A stretch of 64,000 nucleotides of DNA, taken from assembly GCF_026745355.1 (NCBI RefSeq), contig NC_079210.1, positions 33,238,516 to 33,302,515 of the forward strand, in the 5' to 3' direction. This DNA comes from Beta vulgaris subsp. vulgaris (Eukaryota; Streptophyta; Magnoliopsida; Caryophyllales; Amaranthaceae). Within the stretch, counting starts at the first letter, position 1, and every line of letters begins with the position of its first letter. The notes beneath the pieces were generated by a model. It made no database searches and was not told the DNA's origin. It saw nothing but the letters and a program-made list of their open reading frames with translations. This document shows positions 1 through 15,361 of this stretch, piece after piece. The position numbers and the translations under genes are program-made.

Positions 1-173
1 TTATAGGTCACTGACTTTATGAGTCCGAAGTTCTCCTCAAAAAACCAAGAAATTTTTATTTCATGAAATTCTCGGATATTTCGGAAATCCGAAATACAAA
101 TATTTCGATCCATATCCAATGCAAAATCCAAAACTTCAAAACTCGGATCGGATCGGATTTTTTTTGACAGCCC
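1..173. other. Possible right end of a DNA transposon
   Basis: The sequence contains repeated TTTCGGAAATCCGAAA-like blocks and ends in a run reading GGATCGGATT, a T-tract, then TTTGACAGCCCTA. Ends of the form TAGGGCTGTCAAA next to GGATCGGAT blocks are common in small non-autonomous hAT-like plant elements (family knowledge). The left end would lie outside the window, so neither target duplication nor full TIR pair can be checked. It could equally be unique AT-rich sequence. Confidence 0.3.
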
Positions 174-778
174 TAATCATCATCATCATAAAGACAACTT
201 CAATCAATATCAAATTCACCGGTTCTTCATGCTGTAACAATTAAATTGTATGCGGTGCATTAACGTTGAAGTTTTAAACCATAAAGTGTCATAATAAGCT
301 TTCTTTGTGACTGATTACCCATGAAGCATGGGTAGTTCCGAGGAGTGTCATTTCCCATACCGGTGACCGGTACAGGACGAATACGTCGGAAAAACGTCTC
401 CTTTACGACTCTTGAAAGGTGGGGACGGCTAGGGAGGTTTATGAGGACGCTTTGGGGACGAATCTTGAAGCTTTTAGATGTACCCTTCCATCTGCTTCTT
501 CCTCTCTTTTTCTCATATCTAGGGTTCGTGACCCTAAATATAAAAATTCAAGCACTAAACATAGATGAAAGAGGGTCTCGATAAGGGATTGAAGTCGTCG
601 TTGAGAAGCGGCCTAGTTTATGGAGTTGCAAGAAGTTTCTGCGCGGTGGCCTATTAAGCACGTGAAAGAGGACTAGTGGAGTACGAGTGTACACCACCTT
701 ATAAAAAAAAAAATAAAGATGTAGTGCTTGTTGTACACCAACCAACTTAATTACTGGCCATAACAACACAAAACTAAG
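174..778. other. Intergenic, no gene recognised
   Basis: Short open frames here have no recognisable domain and no splice-consistent continuation. The stretch around 340-460 is locally GC-richer, with a small palindrome ACCGGTGACCGGT. I found no known family. Confidence 0.5.
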
Positions 779-781
779 TTA

Positions 782-1009
782 GGGTCTGTTCATTATCGTT
801 TTTTGTTTTCAATTTCAATTTTTAGAAAATTAAAAACCAAAAACAAGAAACCAGAAAAAGTGGTTTTTACTTTATAGTTGTCAATTTTCAAAATCATCAT
901 GTTCCCAATAAATTTGACTAATTTTTTATTCATTATAGGACATATATCATATGACTTTGAAAATCAAAAAACCAAAAAACAGAAAACCACAGTATTACCA
1001 AACGGGCCC
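782..1009. mobile_element. Tourist-like MITE (PIF/Harbinger type)
   Basis: A 228-bp AT-rich element. It starts GGGTCTGTTCATT and ends AACGGGCCC, whose reverse complement begins GGGCCCGTT, so the ends are imperfect inverted repeats. It is flanked on both sides by TTA (779-781 and 1010-1012), the 3-bp target duplication of PIF/Harbinger elements. The interior consists of A/T-rich blocks such as AAAACCAAAAAAC and has no coding capacity. Confidence 0.75.
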
Positions 1010-1266
1010 TTAACTAACCGTTTATATTTTTACAAGACTTTTTTTTAATTATTAGTTTATATTTTTACATGTATGTCGTTTAATATATTTCTACACAAAT
1101 TATATGGAGATTATATCTATTAAAAATCTAAGGTAATATTATTCATTAAATAATTTTTTTTGGCCATATCCAAGTTGTACCTGTTTTTGGAAATCATGAT
1201 TTTATCTTTTTTAGGACCTCTTAAATATGGGGAAATAGTGAAGAAAGAAATAGAGAAGGAAGAAAC

Positions 1267-2159
1267 CAATGATACCCGGTTGGCGGTACGGTGCTCCGAC
1301 CGGCGACCCAGATCGGACATTCCCAATCACGGGACGAACGCGTTCCAGATCGCTAGGGGTCGCAAACCACTTCATGCATCCAAGCGAACCCTTTTGGCCG
1401 GAGAGATTGAAGCGGTGTCACATAGTTCGCTCACCCACCCCGCGAATCATGATTCAGTTCACTAATGTAGAAAGAAGAGGGAAGAATGGAAGATGAAGAA
1501 ACGCCGTATTAATGTGAACTGAAGTTCATGATCGAATTTTGAGTTTTAATTTTTTTTTTATAATCAGAAAAAAGGAGATAGAGAGAGAGAGATAGAATCA
1601 TAAAAAGGCAGGAAAAAGAGAAAGGGGGTGCTTTGCTTTATTAAATCGCATGGTATGTCAGAGGTGGGTTTGGTCAAATGAGTTGTTTCTTATGTTTAAA
1701 TATAAAAAAAATAGTATGTGGTAGTTGCGAGTTGGTAAACTAATAAGTTACTTTTTCATATATTAAACTTATAAATAATAGTGGGGTTATTTTTAAGGGT
1801 GGTTTTGTTTTGGGAAAGAATGAACATTTTTATACGGGTACTTTTTGGGGGAGTGGACTTGGCCTTATTACTCTTGACTCTGTTATTAAATCCTAATTAC
1901 TCCTATTAACTTCCCTATGCAGTATTTCAGTTTGTATTTTGAAATTTGATGAAGTTATGAAATATAAACATATGCTTGAAATATGTTAACTTATGATATT
2001 CTCATTTTGCCAAATTAATTTCATTTAAAAAAATTATGATAAAAAAGTATTCATCTTACCCGATACACCACCCATTGTACCCAATACACCCATAGGTAGC
2101 ATACCCCGAACATGTTCCCGTTCCCCGAATCGAACTGAATTCCGTACTAGGTATCATTG
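1267..2159 (+). mobile_element. Non-autonomous hAT-like element, copy 1
   Basis: An 893-bp element with termini CAATGATACC and GGTATCATTG. The 8 bp outside each end are GAAGAAAC (1259-1266) and GGAGAAAC (2160-2167), a 7/8 match fitting a decayed 8-bp hAT target duplication. The first ~190 bp are GC-rich (gGCGACCCAGATCGGAC region) and the rest is AT-rich. A second copy in inverse orientation lies at 2441-3332. There is no coding sequence. The hAT assignment rests on target-site length and terminal CA only; a Mutator-like element is the alternative. Confidence 0.65.
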
Positions 2160-2440
2160 GGAGAAACACACAACTATAAAGTGGAGAAAGAAAAAAGAGA
2201 AAGGACATCAAAGTCTAGAAACTTTGAAAGCTGAGTGTACCATATAGAACTCCCCAACAGAAGAAGTGACTGTGAAGTCACAATGTTGATATTTTTCGAA
2301 ATGCCTCGGTTTTACATGAACCTTAATCTTTTTTATCCATCAAATAGAATTTTTGGAGAAAGAGGCTATCACTATGGCTTTCTCATAAAATAGAAGCCAA
2401 AAGCTAAACCTTAAGCAACTTGAGCCAAAAAGCACAGAAC

Positions 2441-2954
2441 CAATGATGCCTTGTACGGAATTCGGTTCGATTCGGAGAACGGGAGCGGGTACAGGGTACG
2501 CTACCTATGGGTGTATTGGGTACAATGGGTGGTGTATCGGGTATGATGGGTATTTTTTTATCATAATTTTTTTAAATGAAATTAATTTGGCAAAATGAGA
2601 ATATCACAAATTAACATATTTTAAGCATATGTTTATATTTCATAACTTCATCAAAATACAAACTAAAATATTACATAGGGAAATTAATAGGAGTAATTAG
2701 GATTTAATGACAGCTTCAAGACTAATAAGGTCAAATCCAGTTCCCCAAAAAGTACCCGTATAAAAACAAAAAAAACACCTCTAAAAATAACCCCACTATT
2801 ATTTATTAGTTTAATATATGAAAATGTAACTTATTAGTCTACCAACTAGCAACTACAACCTACTATTATTTTATTTAAACATAAGAAACACCTCATTTGA
2901 CCAACCCTACCACTAACATATCAATGTGATTTAACACATTTAATAAAGCAGAAC

Positions 2955-2990
<36 letters not shown>

Positions 2991-3332
2991 TCCCTTTTTC
3001 TGATTCTAACTCTCTCTCTCTCCTTTTTTCTGATTTTAAAAATAATTAGAACTCAAAATTCGATGATGAATATCAGTTCACATTAGCTATGGTGTTTCTT
3101 CATCTTCCATTCTTTCCTCTTCTTCATTCTACATTAGGGAACTGAATCATGATTCGCGGCGTGGGTGAGCGAACTATGTGACACCGCTTCTATCTCTCCG
3201 GCCAAAAGGGTTCGCTTGGATGCACGAACTGGTTCGCGACCCTAAGCGATCTGGAAATATTTCGTCTTGTGATTGGGAACGTCCGACCTGGGTCGCCGGT
3301 CGTAGCACCGTACCGCGAACCGGGTATCATTG
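2441..3332 (-). mobile_element. Non-autonomous hAT-like element, copy 2 (inverted)
   Basis: This 892-bp copy is the reverse complement of the element at 1267-2159 along its whole length, with scattered substitutions and indels. Its ends on the plus strand are CAATGATGCC and GGGTATCATTG. The flanking 8-mers CACAGAAC (2433-2440) and CACGGAAT (3333-3340) match at 6/8, so it probably inserted independently of copy 1. A (CT)n run lies at about 2959-2986. The 280-bp spacer between copies (2160-2440) is not recognisable. The aminotransferase exons begin about 230 bp to the right. Confidence 0.65.
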
Positions 3333-3558
3333 CACGGAATGGACAAGGGTCGTACTGATTATCTAACCACAAAAAAACAAGTTTTATGATTGATCAAGTA
3401 GAATCAAGTCTAATAAGTTCATTTCAAATAAGAGGAACATTCCCTTACCCTCTTAACCTATCACACTTTTGACTATAAGTGACTAATACGAAAAGCTATA
3501 CAGCACAACATAGAGAAGAACAAATAGAAAGAATAAATAAACAGAATACATAAAATTA

Positions 3559-6377
<2,819 letters not shown>

Positions 6378-7036
6378 TTCTGCGTAAATTCTAAGGTTTT
6401 AGAGAGAGAAGTGCGATGTATGCGGCAGAGGAGAGAGAGAGAGAGAATGGGTGACAAAATTCGTATTGACTTTGTTTCTCTGTTGAGATTTAGCTGTTTG
6501 TGGCTGTTCGTCTTTTGTTGTATTGGTAAGTGTGATTCTTTTTATTTTTGTTGCGCAAGTACTAAAACAAACTTAAAATAAGACAACAACGGATCTCAGG
6601 TGACGTTCTTCAGCATTCTTTTTCCTTTGTTTCTATTAAGGTTTTTTAGTTTAGAAGCACCTCTAGATTCTAATCACTAATCTAGGGGTCCAATTTTAAT
6701 TTGGTCTGTTAGAGGTAGAAACCACTTAGTGTAACTTTAAGGTTATATTATGTTAAACTAGCTTCGCGATGACAATTTTAGGTTTAATTATTACTAAGTA
6801 GTAAATAAAAAGAAAATGCAAGTTAGTATTTTACGGTTACCTCCATTTTGTGAATAAGATTCTTTGAAATACAATCAAATAGTACTCCTACATTCTGTTC
6901 TTTCTTTTGCAGTCATTAACTCTTTGCATTTAAATAGCATTACAGTATTACTCCCTTAGTTAAACTTATCTCTATTGAACAAAAAAAAAAAAATTTGAGT
7001 CCATATTATCTCTTACGTTGAATTTCCAATGCAACA

Positions 7037-7140
7037 ATATTATAATTTGGCTAATTTATACTATGATCTACACTTGTATTTGAAACCCATATTATAATTT
7101 GGCTAATTTATACTTTAATCCACACTTGTATTTTGAAACC
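7037..7140. repeat. 52-bp tandem duplication
   Basis: Two adjacent copies, each beginning ATATTATAATTTGGCTAAT and running to the CACTTGTATT...GAAACCC block. The copies differ by a few substitutions and one indel. Confidence 0.7.
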
Positions 7141-7437
7141 CGAAATTTTGAGTGACGTGTTGTAGCCTGTAGGCACATCCTTCTAGAATTTTAACAAAAA
7201 AAATTTCACTACATTTTCCACTACTTGGCAACATCTGTATAATTCCACTACTTTTGCTATTCATTTTCACTCTCCTCTAACTACAAATCTACGAACCATA
7301 TTTTCAAGGAACCTAGTTCATCAAACTATACACCATACAATAAGAAAATCAGCCTTTTCAAGTATTAAGCTAAGCAGTAGATCTAATTCATCAAAAATCC
7401 ATCAGCCGTATCAACCACTTTTGAAGGAAGCTAACCA

Positions 7438-7525
7438 ACTTCAGTTTTTTCTTAGGTCGATTTTCTAACAAAGAAATGTAATTTCTTAAATCAACTTCAG
7501 TTTTTTCTTGGGTCGATTTTCTATC
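7438..7525. repeat. Short tandem duplication, about 62-bp period
   Basis: The block CAACTTCAGTTTTTTCTT followed by GGTCGATTTTCTA occurs twice, starting at about 7435 and 7495, and a third weaker TTCAGTTTTTTTT follows near 7561. No function is apparent. Confidence 0.55.
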
Positions 7526-10500
7526 ATCCCAAAATTTAATCCGAAATGTATGAATCAATTTCAGTTTTTTTTTCCCTTGCCTAATATCTAAATTATGATT
7601 GCACAAACTTATATTTAAAATTTTCATCAGTCTCATATTTAAAATTATATTTGAGATAAAATTGTAAATTTTCATACACAATTTGATATTGGAATTTTTC
7701 TAAAAAAAACAAAATCGTTTCTTTTATCTTATTTTCTGATTTAACATGAAAATGAATTAAATTTAAATTGTATAAAAGCCCTTTTTTCCATTTCAAAATT
7801 TTACAGTTGTCTTGGTGCTTAATTTCACTATTTGTTTTCGCAAAATAATGTAATTTTTTTTTCTGAAAATGGTTTTAGCAAATTAATTAAATTTTTTTAT
7901 GAAAATTGATTTTTGCAAAAACCGTTCGCGAAAAATTTGATTTTGGTTTTTTTTTTCAAAATCTTATTTGTGAAAATGGTTTTTTTTTGCAAAAGTTATG
8001 AGCAGATTAAAAGAATTATCTTGTTCTTTCATTTCATGTGAAAATAAAGGGTTAAATTTAAGTCCTTTTTAACTAATTGCTATCATCTTCCTTTTTTCTG
8101 TTAGTCACTACATAACAATTGCTATTGTTTTTTCAACTAATTTGAAATAACTTGGAAGATTAAAAGAATTATGTACCTTTTTGGAAATTTGCAAATCGCT
8201 GATGGACAAATGTGTGATATCCCCGTCAAAATGTTATATTTTTTTACAGATTTTTATGCATACCGTGTATAGGTAAAGAATAATTTGTAAGTGAAATTTG
8301 TGAGTTCTTGAGAACAATGATTTGTAAGTGAATTTTGTGAATGTTTTTTTTTATGTATTTACGCCCTACTACATTAGTTTTGGTTTGTAAGTTAATTTTT
8401 AGTTTTTTGTAAAGTTTAGTGATTTGTGGGATTTCTTGAACGTGATTTAGAAAAGGATTTGTAAAGTTTCCTAACATAAGTGATTTGGGAGTGATGTTGA
8501 AATTAATTTCCGGTAGCTTTGTTTGAATCCCCATTTTGGTATTGATATTATTTTTAATTTAGTAAGGGAAAGGGGGGCAAAATAGTCAGTTCAAAAGAGG
8601 ACACCATAGGCCCCCCATTCCCTTATGTAATAGAGATATAAATTGTTTAATTAAATATGGAAATTAGGGATTCTACCCTTTTATTTATATAACTCGAACT
8701 TTTAAGATTGGAACAATTGACTTCATAGGTATTAACTATTGGGCAACATTTGTTAAAGGTTCCAAATATTAATTATTATGTGCAGGTCTCAACTATAGGA
8801 GGGATGATGAATCACTAATGGATAGTGGACTAACCATAATAATGGTAATTTCTCGTTAAGAAAAAGTGAAGCCCAAATAATTATGACTCTGAAAAGCAAA
8901 AAAAAAAAAGCAAAATTTCTCCAATTTTCTCTCTCATCTCTCCTCTGGTACTGGCTTATTTATATAAGATTCATATAAACTGGAATGGTCCTTAACCCTT
9001 ATAAAAAAATGCAGCCCCGGATGAAGAAACATTTATCTATCTTGGCATGGATGAAGTTCTAGAAGTTGAAGGGGGTTGCAGAAAAGGTATTGGCCTATTC
9101 GGATAATTAATTTTGGGTAATTTATATTGAAATACAAACTAATTTTTCAGATACTATTTGCTAAATAATATTATTGGGAAGTCAAATAGTATATCGAATA
9201 GAAGTATGTATATTCCTCATATATATTTCACAAAGTAATACATGGACGTACATATGATATTTTATAACAAGAACAACATTTTATGAGACAAAAACTAGTT
9301 TTTTTTCCTGAGCAATGTCTCGGGTCAGTTACAATAAAAAATATGTTATTATTTTTAAATTTCATAATTTATTTTGCTACTTTTCGTATTTTTTATCCAT
9401 TAAGATTTTGAAAAATTCATGCAATATGATATCAATATTCTTTTGTAAGTTACGTAATAAGAGTGCTAGAGATGTATATATATACTTGTTTAAGTCTTTT
9501 TAGTTAATTTTAATTATTATAAGACTTCATCATATCTTATTTAAAATATTAGACAACAAAAATCATAATAATGTATTGATGGTTAAACTCTTACTTTTCA
9601 TTTCAAAGGTCACGTATTCAGTACATTGCACTTACACTTTTTTTTTAAGTGAGGAGTACACGAAGACATAAAACATTTGCATTAGAAATGTGAGGAGAAT
9701 GTCACGTGGCACATAGGCTTTCTTTCGCACGCCTTTCAATATATTTGTATAGATAGGGTTTCAATATACTCAGTCAAACACTAAATATTAGATTAACTAG
9801 ATTTTGAGTTATTTTCTATGTGGTTAAATTATATATTTATGTCATTATGTATGATCATAAATAAAATAAATTAAGTCTTTCCTCTTTTTTTTATGTACTT
9901 CTTTTTTGTGATATATTTGGGATGTTGTCTAATGTAAAGTATTAATCGTTAATATGAAAATTTAAAATTATGTTAGTTAGAATTATCAAATTCTTGGTAA
10001 TTCAGTAAATCCAAACTGTAATTTTCTTTTATTTTTACCATTATATATCAATTTTATTTAGATCTTTTTATTTAGTTTAAAATTTATATGAGCATACATT
10101 ATGTCACCCCTGTAATCTTAAAGATCTCCTTTTATAAATAGATACTTAAATTATAATACTAATATTGTCATATATTTTGTTATTATTGGCTCCATGGAAG
10201 TAATATACTCTTATACGTATTATATTTCGTTTATAATATCTTGTGTTAATTCATATTTCATTTTTTAAAAGGTTGTATAAATACTTCATAATGTAACATC
10301 TGACTATAACTTATTTCTTGTTATATGACCCAATGTAGAGGTTAAAAATAAAATATTAATCATATGTTATATATCATCCATCTAAAAATTTATACTTTTT
10401 ATAAGTTGTAAGTACTCTCCAATTGTGTAAAATTTATATTTCCGAATTACGTATCAAAAGTTATACTATATATTGTACTTTTTTAGGATGTTTAGCCATA

Positions 10501-12552
10501 ATGAACTCCAACTTTTCACTGTACAAAACCACATATATGTATTTTTTATCTCTATATAAACTCTGGTTTTAGAAATAATGACGTGGTATGATTATGTGAT
10601 AATGAACGTGAACATAATTATGATAAATGTCTAAATAATAAATAATACGTTACTCCCATCACTTTTTGGTTGTTTTAGTATTCTCCATCGGAAAATTTCA
10701 ATATATTGTTCCTATTTTGAATCTTTTCAAACATAGTTTAATTCTTCATTAGTTCTAACTTCTAAGATGTCATTAGTGTGTAGCTCGAGTAGAGATGGCA
10801 ACATCCAGTAACACGCTCCACCCTGTTTAAATAAAAGGGTGAAAAACCGAAATAAGCGGATGAAGAGCGGTTGACAGGTGAACCGGTTGACAGATTCGAG
10901 TAGGATGTGGGTGACAATTTCTCACCCACCATCCGATCCACCACCCGATTAATCACCCGACCCATTATCCATCCGTTTACTTTTTTATTATAATAAATTT
11001 TAAAATAAAATACTAAATATAAAAACAAAAAACCCTAAACCTAAACCTCTGTTTCTCTAATTCATTCCCAGTCTTCCAGCCTCCCAAGTCCAACAACCCA
11101 AACACTCCCAGACTCGCTGGATTCAATCGCTGGATTCACTCGCCGGATTCCGTTGTTCGTGGCTATTCTGCACTCGCCGGATTCCGTTTGTGGCTATTCT
11201 GCACTCGCCGAATTCCGTTTGTGGCTATTTGTGGTTAGTATTCCTCATTTCGTTCACTGCAAGATATATGTTTGTAATTCGTGGTTAGTATTCATTTCAT
11301 TATTTTTTTAACCTAAATTCTACCCTAAAGATGTGTTTGATTCGTTTTTATGGAGGTTTAAAGTGAGTCATTGTTGTTAGTATTCCTCATTGTTGTGACG
11401 TTATTGTTAGTGTTATGCATAAAGTATCTATGAAATTTATACACAATAGAATTTGATGTTAGTGTTATACACAATAGAATTTGATGTTAGTGTTATACAC
11501 AAAGTTGGAATGTGTGCTGATTTTCTATTATGCCAATGTTTTACTAATCATCTCTGTATGTCTTTATTGTCTATTTGCTTCAATATTGTAGAAAATTCAT
11601 TATGGACACAGATGATGAATCTGGATGGGTCTTCAATTCCTCGGACAACTCCTTCTCAACATACTACATCTCCATCTCCTTCTCCTACCCCACCTCTTAC
11701 CAATCTGCCATCTTCTTCCCATAGCCCACCCCTTCATCCAGCTCACTCTAAATTTAAGAAACAAACTACCCAACAACAAGCTTTTGAAACTGAAGGAGAA
11801 CCAAGTGAAATATTGTCTACTAGTACTAGAAAAGGAAGAGAACTCCCATCACCGGTATGGGATCATTTTGAGAGGATTGATGTTAACGGTGAAAAGTAAG
11901 CAAAGTGTTTACATTGTGATAAGTTAATGTCTGCCAATGGATCCAATGGGACTTCTCATTTAAAGACCATATGTCCAAAAGGTATATTAGAAAGCATCAA
12001 AAGGTTGACATACGCCAAAAGTTTTTGAGTGCTAGTAAGAGAGCTGATGGGACAACAAGTGTGAAGAATACCAATTATAGTCAGGAGATATCGAGAAAGG
12101 AGCTAGCAAATATGGTGATTGTGCATGAGTATCCATTAGCTATGGTTGACCATATTGGTTTTAGGAGATTTGTGAATAGCTTGAATCCTAGCTTTAAGAT
12201 CATCTCTAGAAACACCATAAGATCTGATATTCTGAAAATGTTTTCAAGTGAGAAAGCGGGTCTAAAGAAGGTTTTGGAAAATAATGAGTCAAGAATTGCA
12301 ATCACTACCGACATGTGGACTGCTTCAAATCAAAAGAGAGGCTATATGGCTGTTACCGCTCATTACATTGACCAATTTTGGGTGTTGCGCAACAAAATGT
12401 TAAGGTATAATAATTGTACTTTTTTATATGGAGTGCAAGTATGACCATTCACTATAACTATGTTCATTATATATTTCTCAATTCTTCATAGTGAATTAGT
12501 GTTTGGATTGCTTTTAATATGTTGCATGCTACTGTCATATATTAGGATTTAG

Positions 12553-12790
12553 GCTACGTGTCTGCTGCTACTGCCTGCTTCTACTGCCTGCTTCTACTGC
12601 CTGCTTCCACTGCCTGCTTCTACTGTCTGCTTCTACTGTCTGCTTCTACTGTCTGCTTCTGCCTGCTTCTACTGCCTACTGCACTGCCTGCTTCTACTGC
12701 CTGCTGCTACTGCCTGCTGCTACTGCCTGCTTCGACTGCCTGCGTCTACTGTCTGCTTCTACTGGCTGCTGCTACTGCCTGCTAGTGCCT
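12553..12790. repeat. CTGCCTGCTTCTA minisatellite in the hAT intron
   Basis: About 240 bp of short CTG-based units (TACTGCCTGCTTC, TACTGTCTGCTTC, TACTGCCTGCTGC) in the presumptive transposase intron. A second CTG/GTG-rich patch lies at about 14606-14790 near the element's 3' end. The open frame through the minisatellite is a low-complexity by-product. Confidence 0.8.
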
Positions 12791-13073
12791 GTTATTGCCT
12801 TCCCCCTACCCCTTGACTTATTTTGCTATTTGTGCTTCTCCTTATGTGAATTATGATTATATTTCTGTTTTTTATAATGTAATGTAGGTTGGCTTACGTG
12901 CCTTGCCCACATACAAAAGATATACTTACACAAGTTTTATTAGACACATTGAATGTGTACAACATTGCATAAAAGATTTCTTGTGTTGTTGATAATTGTA
13001 GTACATACGATCAATGTTGGATGTTTTAAAACCAAGATTTGGTGAAGAATATCTTATCTTAAAGGGTAGATTC

Positions 13074-13257
13074 TTGCATATGAGGTGTAGTGCAAATATC
13101 TTAAATTGGATTGTGCAAGATGGGTTGGATGTGATTGGTGGTGGGATTGAGCGAGTACGTGATTGTTGCATATGAGGTGTAGTGCACATATCTTAAATTG
13201 GATTGTGCAAGATGAGTTGGATGTGATTGGTGGTGGGATTGAGCGAGTACGTGATTG
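13074..13257. repeat. 92-bp tandem duplication in hAT transposase
   Basis: The block starting TTGCATATGAGGTGTAGTGC (13074) is repeated with a 92-bp period from 13166, ending at CGTGATTGT. The duplicated segment encodes the transposase region containing ILNWIVQD and GGGIERVRD. Because 92 is not a multiple of three, the duplication itself shifts the frame. Confidence 0.8.
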
Positions 13258-15361
13258 TGTCTCTTTTTGGGTAGCTACTCCAAAAAAATTGAGATATTTG
13301 AAAATAAAGTCAAATATGTGAAAGGTGATCAAGCTAGAAAGTTAGGTGGAATTCTACCTTTTTAATGCTTCAAAGTGTTTTACCTTATAAACATGTGTTT
13401 GCTAGTATTAAGCGTCAAACCCCTCGTTTAAAATTTGCATTTCCTACCCAAAAAGATTGAGAGTTGGCTTCATTAGTTTGTGAAAAATTGAAAAAATTTC
13501 ACAAATTGACCGAGTTATTTTCCGGTAGAAGATACCCAACTTCCAACTTATTTTTCCACCAAGTTTGTGAAATTAAAATTGCTTTGACTTCTTGGTTAGA
13601 AAGTGATACCGAAATCATTAGAGATATGGCAAGAGGAATGATTGAAAAGTACGATAAGTATTGGGCCATTATTAATGAAGTTTTGGCCATAGCCGCCATC
13701 TTAGATCCAAAGAACAAATTGGAATGTGTTGAGTTCTATTTCAATGAGATATATGGTAGTATGGCTGATTTTGAGATTGAGAGGGTGAAAAACACTTTAT
13801 ATGACCTTTTGTATGAGTATCAAGATAGAGGTATATCAAACGAGGGGTATTCTTTCACTACTCAAGGTGGTGTGTTCGGAAATCGCTCTACATCATCTTT
13901 TGATAGTTTTGGAGGTGATGATGGTGAGGAGACTGATGATAAGTGGAGTAGATTAAAAAAAACAAAAAGGAGGAAGGTGAATGTGAAGTCCGAGTTGGAC
14001 CATTATTTGGAGGAGGATGCCTTGCCGGAGAATGTTAATTTTGATATTTTAAAATATTGGAATATTGAGCTCAAGTATCCGACATTGCAAAGGATTTACA
14101 AGGATATCCTAGGTTTTACAGCTTCGACTATTGCATCGGAAAGTGCTTTTAGCATGGGTGGTAGATTTGTGAGTCCTCTCCGTTCTAGGATTGCTTCAAG
14201 TACGGTGGAAGCGCTAATGTGCATGCAAAATTGGATTTTAGGGGATTATTCAGGTAAAGTTTTGTTTATATATTTTCATTCCGTTTATAAAATTATTTGA
14301 TTATGATTGATTCATAACTTGTTTTTTATTACTTTGATTGTAATTTGTAGGGGCTTCGATTGATAATAGTGAAGCTTGTGCTACAATCTTAGAAGATCGT
14401 GATACGGTGGATGTCGAGACTAATGTGGGGAATAATTTTGGGGGTGACGTTGTTGATTTAGATTCTGTAATATTTTTCACAATTTAACTTTGTTATTACA
14501 AATTTCATGATTATACTTTGATCCTTATTTTTTTTTCAAAATTTCTTGACAGGGAGACGAAGATGAGATGAATTTGATGTGACTTTGTTGCCACCACAAA
14601 AGTTCTTGCTGCCGACTTCTTGTTGTTGTTGTCGTCGTGCTGCTGCTGCAGTGCTACTGCTATGGTGTTGAACTGCTGCTGTCGTGCTGTTGTTGCCGTG
14701 CTGCTGGTGCTGCCATGCTGCTGGCTGTTGTGCTCATATTGTGCTACTACTGCTGTCATGTACTAATGTTGTGCTACTGCTGCTCTGTTCAAAACACTTT
14801 TTAGTGTTCAAACTTTGTTGAAGTATTGTTGTCGTCTTGTCGAGACTATATTATTGTGAAGACGACTTCCTAAAACTTATATGGTGCAACGTCACCTTTT
14901 CTTTATGCTAAAAACATTTATTTATGATTTTGGAAAGTGTAGGTGAAAATTGGGTACATTATTTTTTTAATAGTTTTTATCTAAATTTGATATTTAGATT
15001 TATCACCTGTTAATCACCCGACCCACCCGAATCACCCGGTTGCGATGGATGGATGGATTTCAGGTGATGAGTAAAGCGGGTGATGGATGGATGGATGATA
15101 GTCAATCTAACCCGGTGATGGCTCACCCGATCCAAATCCCACCCATTGCCATCCCTAGATGGCAGAGTGAGATAGGATGAAGGAAAGCCTGGACGACAGA
15201 TAGGAAAAGAAGACCGATCAAGTGTGTGATACTTTGGAGGAAGACATTGATACTGAAGATATTAGTAATATGATGATCACTGTAATGCTTGAAATAGGAT
15301 GCTAGGCATACCATCTTCCTCTCTTTGTTACACATGTAATGAGTTAGATTCTCAACACTAA

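Larger units (their letters stand above)
6378..10789. other. Aminotransferase upstream region and 4.3 kb of gene-free DNA
   Basis: Just upstream of the aminotransferase start lies a (GA)n run at about 6427-6446, typical of a plant 5' UTR or promoter. Beyond it the DNA is very AT-rich, and open frames have no recognisable domains or splice-linked partners. Two local duplications are present: a 52-bp tandem duplication at 7037-7140 and a 62-bp one around 7438-7530. Further on I see only degenerate A/T-rich sequence up to the hAT element. Confidence 0.55.
11612..14580 (+). pseudogene. hAT transposase, RICESLEEPER-like, inactivated
   Basis: The N-terminal exon starts at 11612 (MMNLDGSS), after an acceptor TTGTAG. 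It runs through a Ser/Pro-rich segment to a BED zinc finger (SPVWDHFERIDVNGE, then CLHCDKL, then TSHLKTIC). A TAA at 11897-11899 cuts the finger, and a frameshift near 11970 leads into 11971-12404, which holds the transposase core start (IAITTDMWTASN). A middle exon (12890-13460) is degenerate and contains a 92-bp duplication. 13464-14254 holds the C-terminal hAT region, with ESDTEIIRDMARGMIEKYDKY, AAILDPKNKLE and the dimerisation motif ASTIASESAFSMGGR. Short acidic exons follow at about 14351 and 14554. The element cannot make an intact transposase. Confidence 0.85.
10790..15157 (+). mobile_element. Decayed autonomous hAT transposon (Ac-like)
   Basis: A 4.37-kb element. Its left end is TAGAGATGGCAAC and its right end TTGCCATCCCTA (reverse complement TAGGGATGGCAA). 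Subterminal regions at both sides repeat CACCCGA/GGTGATGGATGG blocks (10860-10975 and 15000-15140), as expected for hAT transposase-binding sites. The interior carries a BED-finger and hAT-dimerisation transposase on the plus strand. The flanking 8-mers (AGCTCGAG and GATGGCAG) do not match, so the target duplication has decayed or the exact ends are off by some bases. Confidence 0.75.

Noticed and set aside
1269..1496. Open frames on both strands in the GC-rich part of the hAT-like elements
   Set aside because: They mirror each other in the two inverted copies, match no family and are explained by high GC content.
11030..11050. Telomere-like AACCCTAAACCTAAACC
   Set aside because: Only about two units; short AACCCTAAA motifs are common in plant promoters and do not indicate an interstitial telomere.
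12558..12785. Open frame of Leu/Cys/Tyr/Ser repeats
   Set aside because: Low-complexity translation of the CTG minisatellite in the hAT intron.
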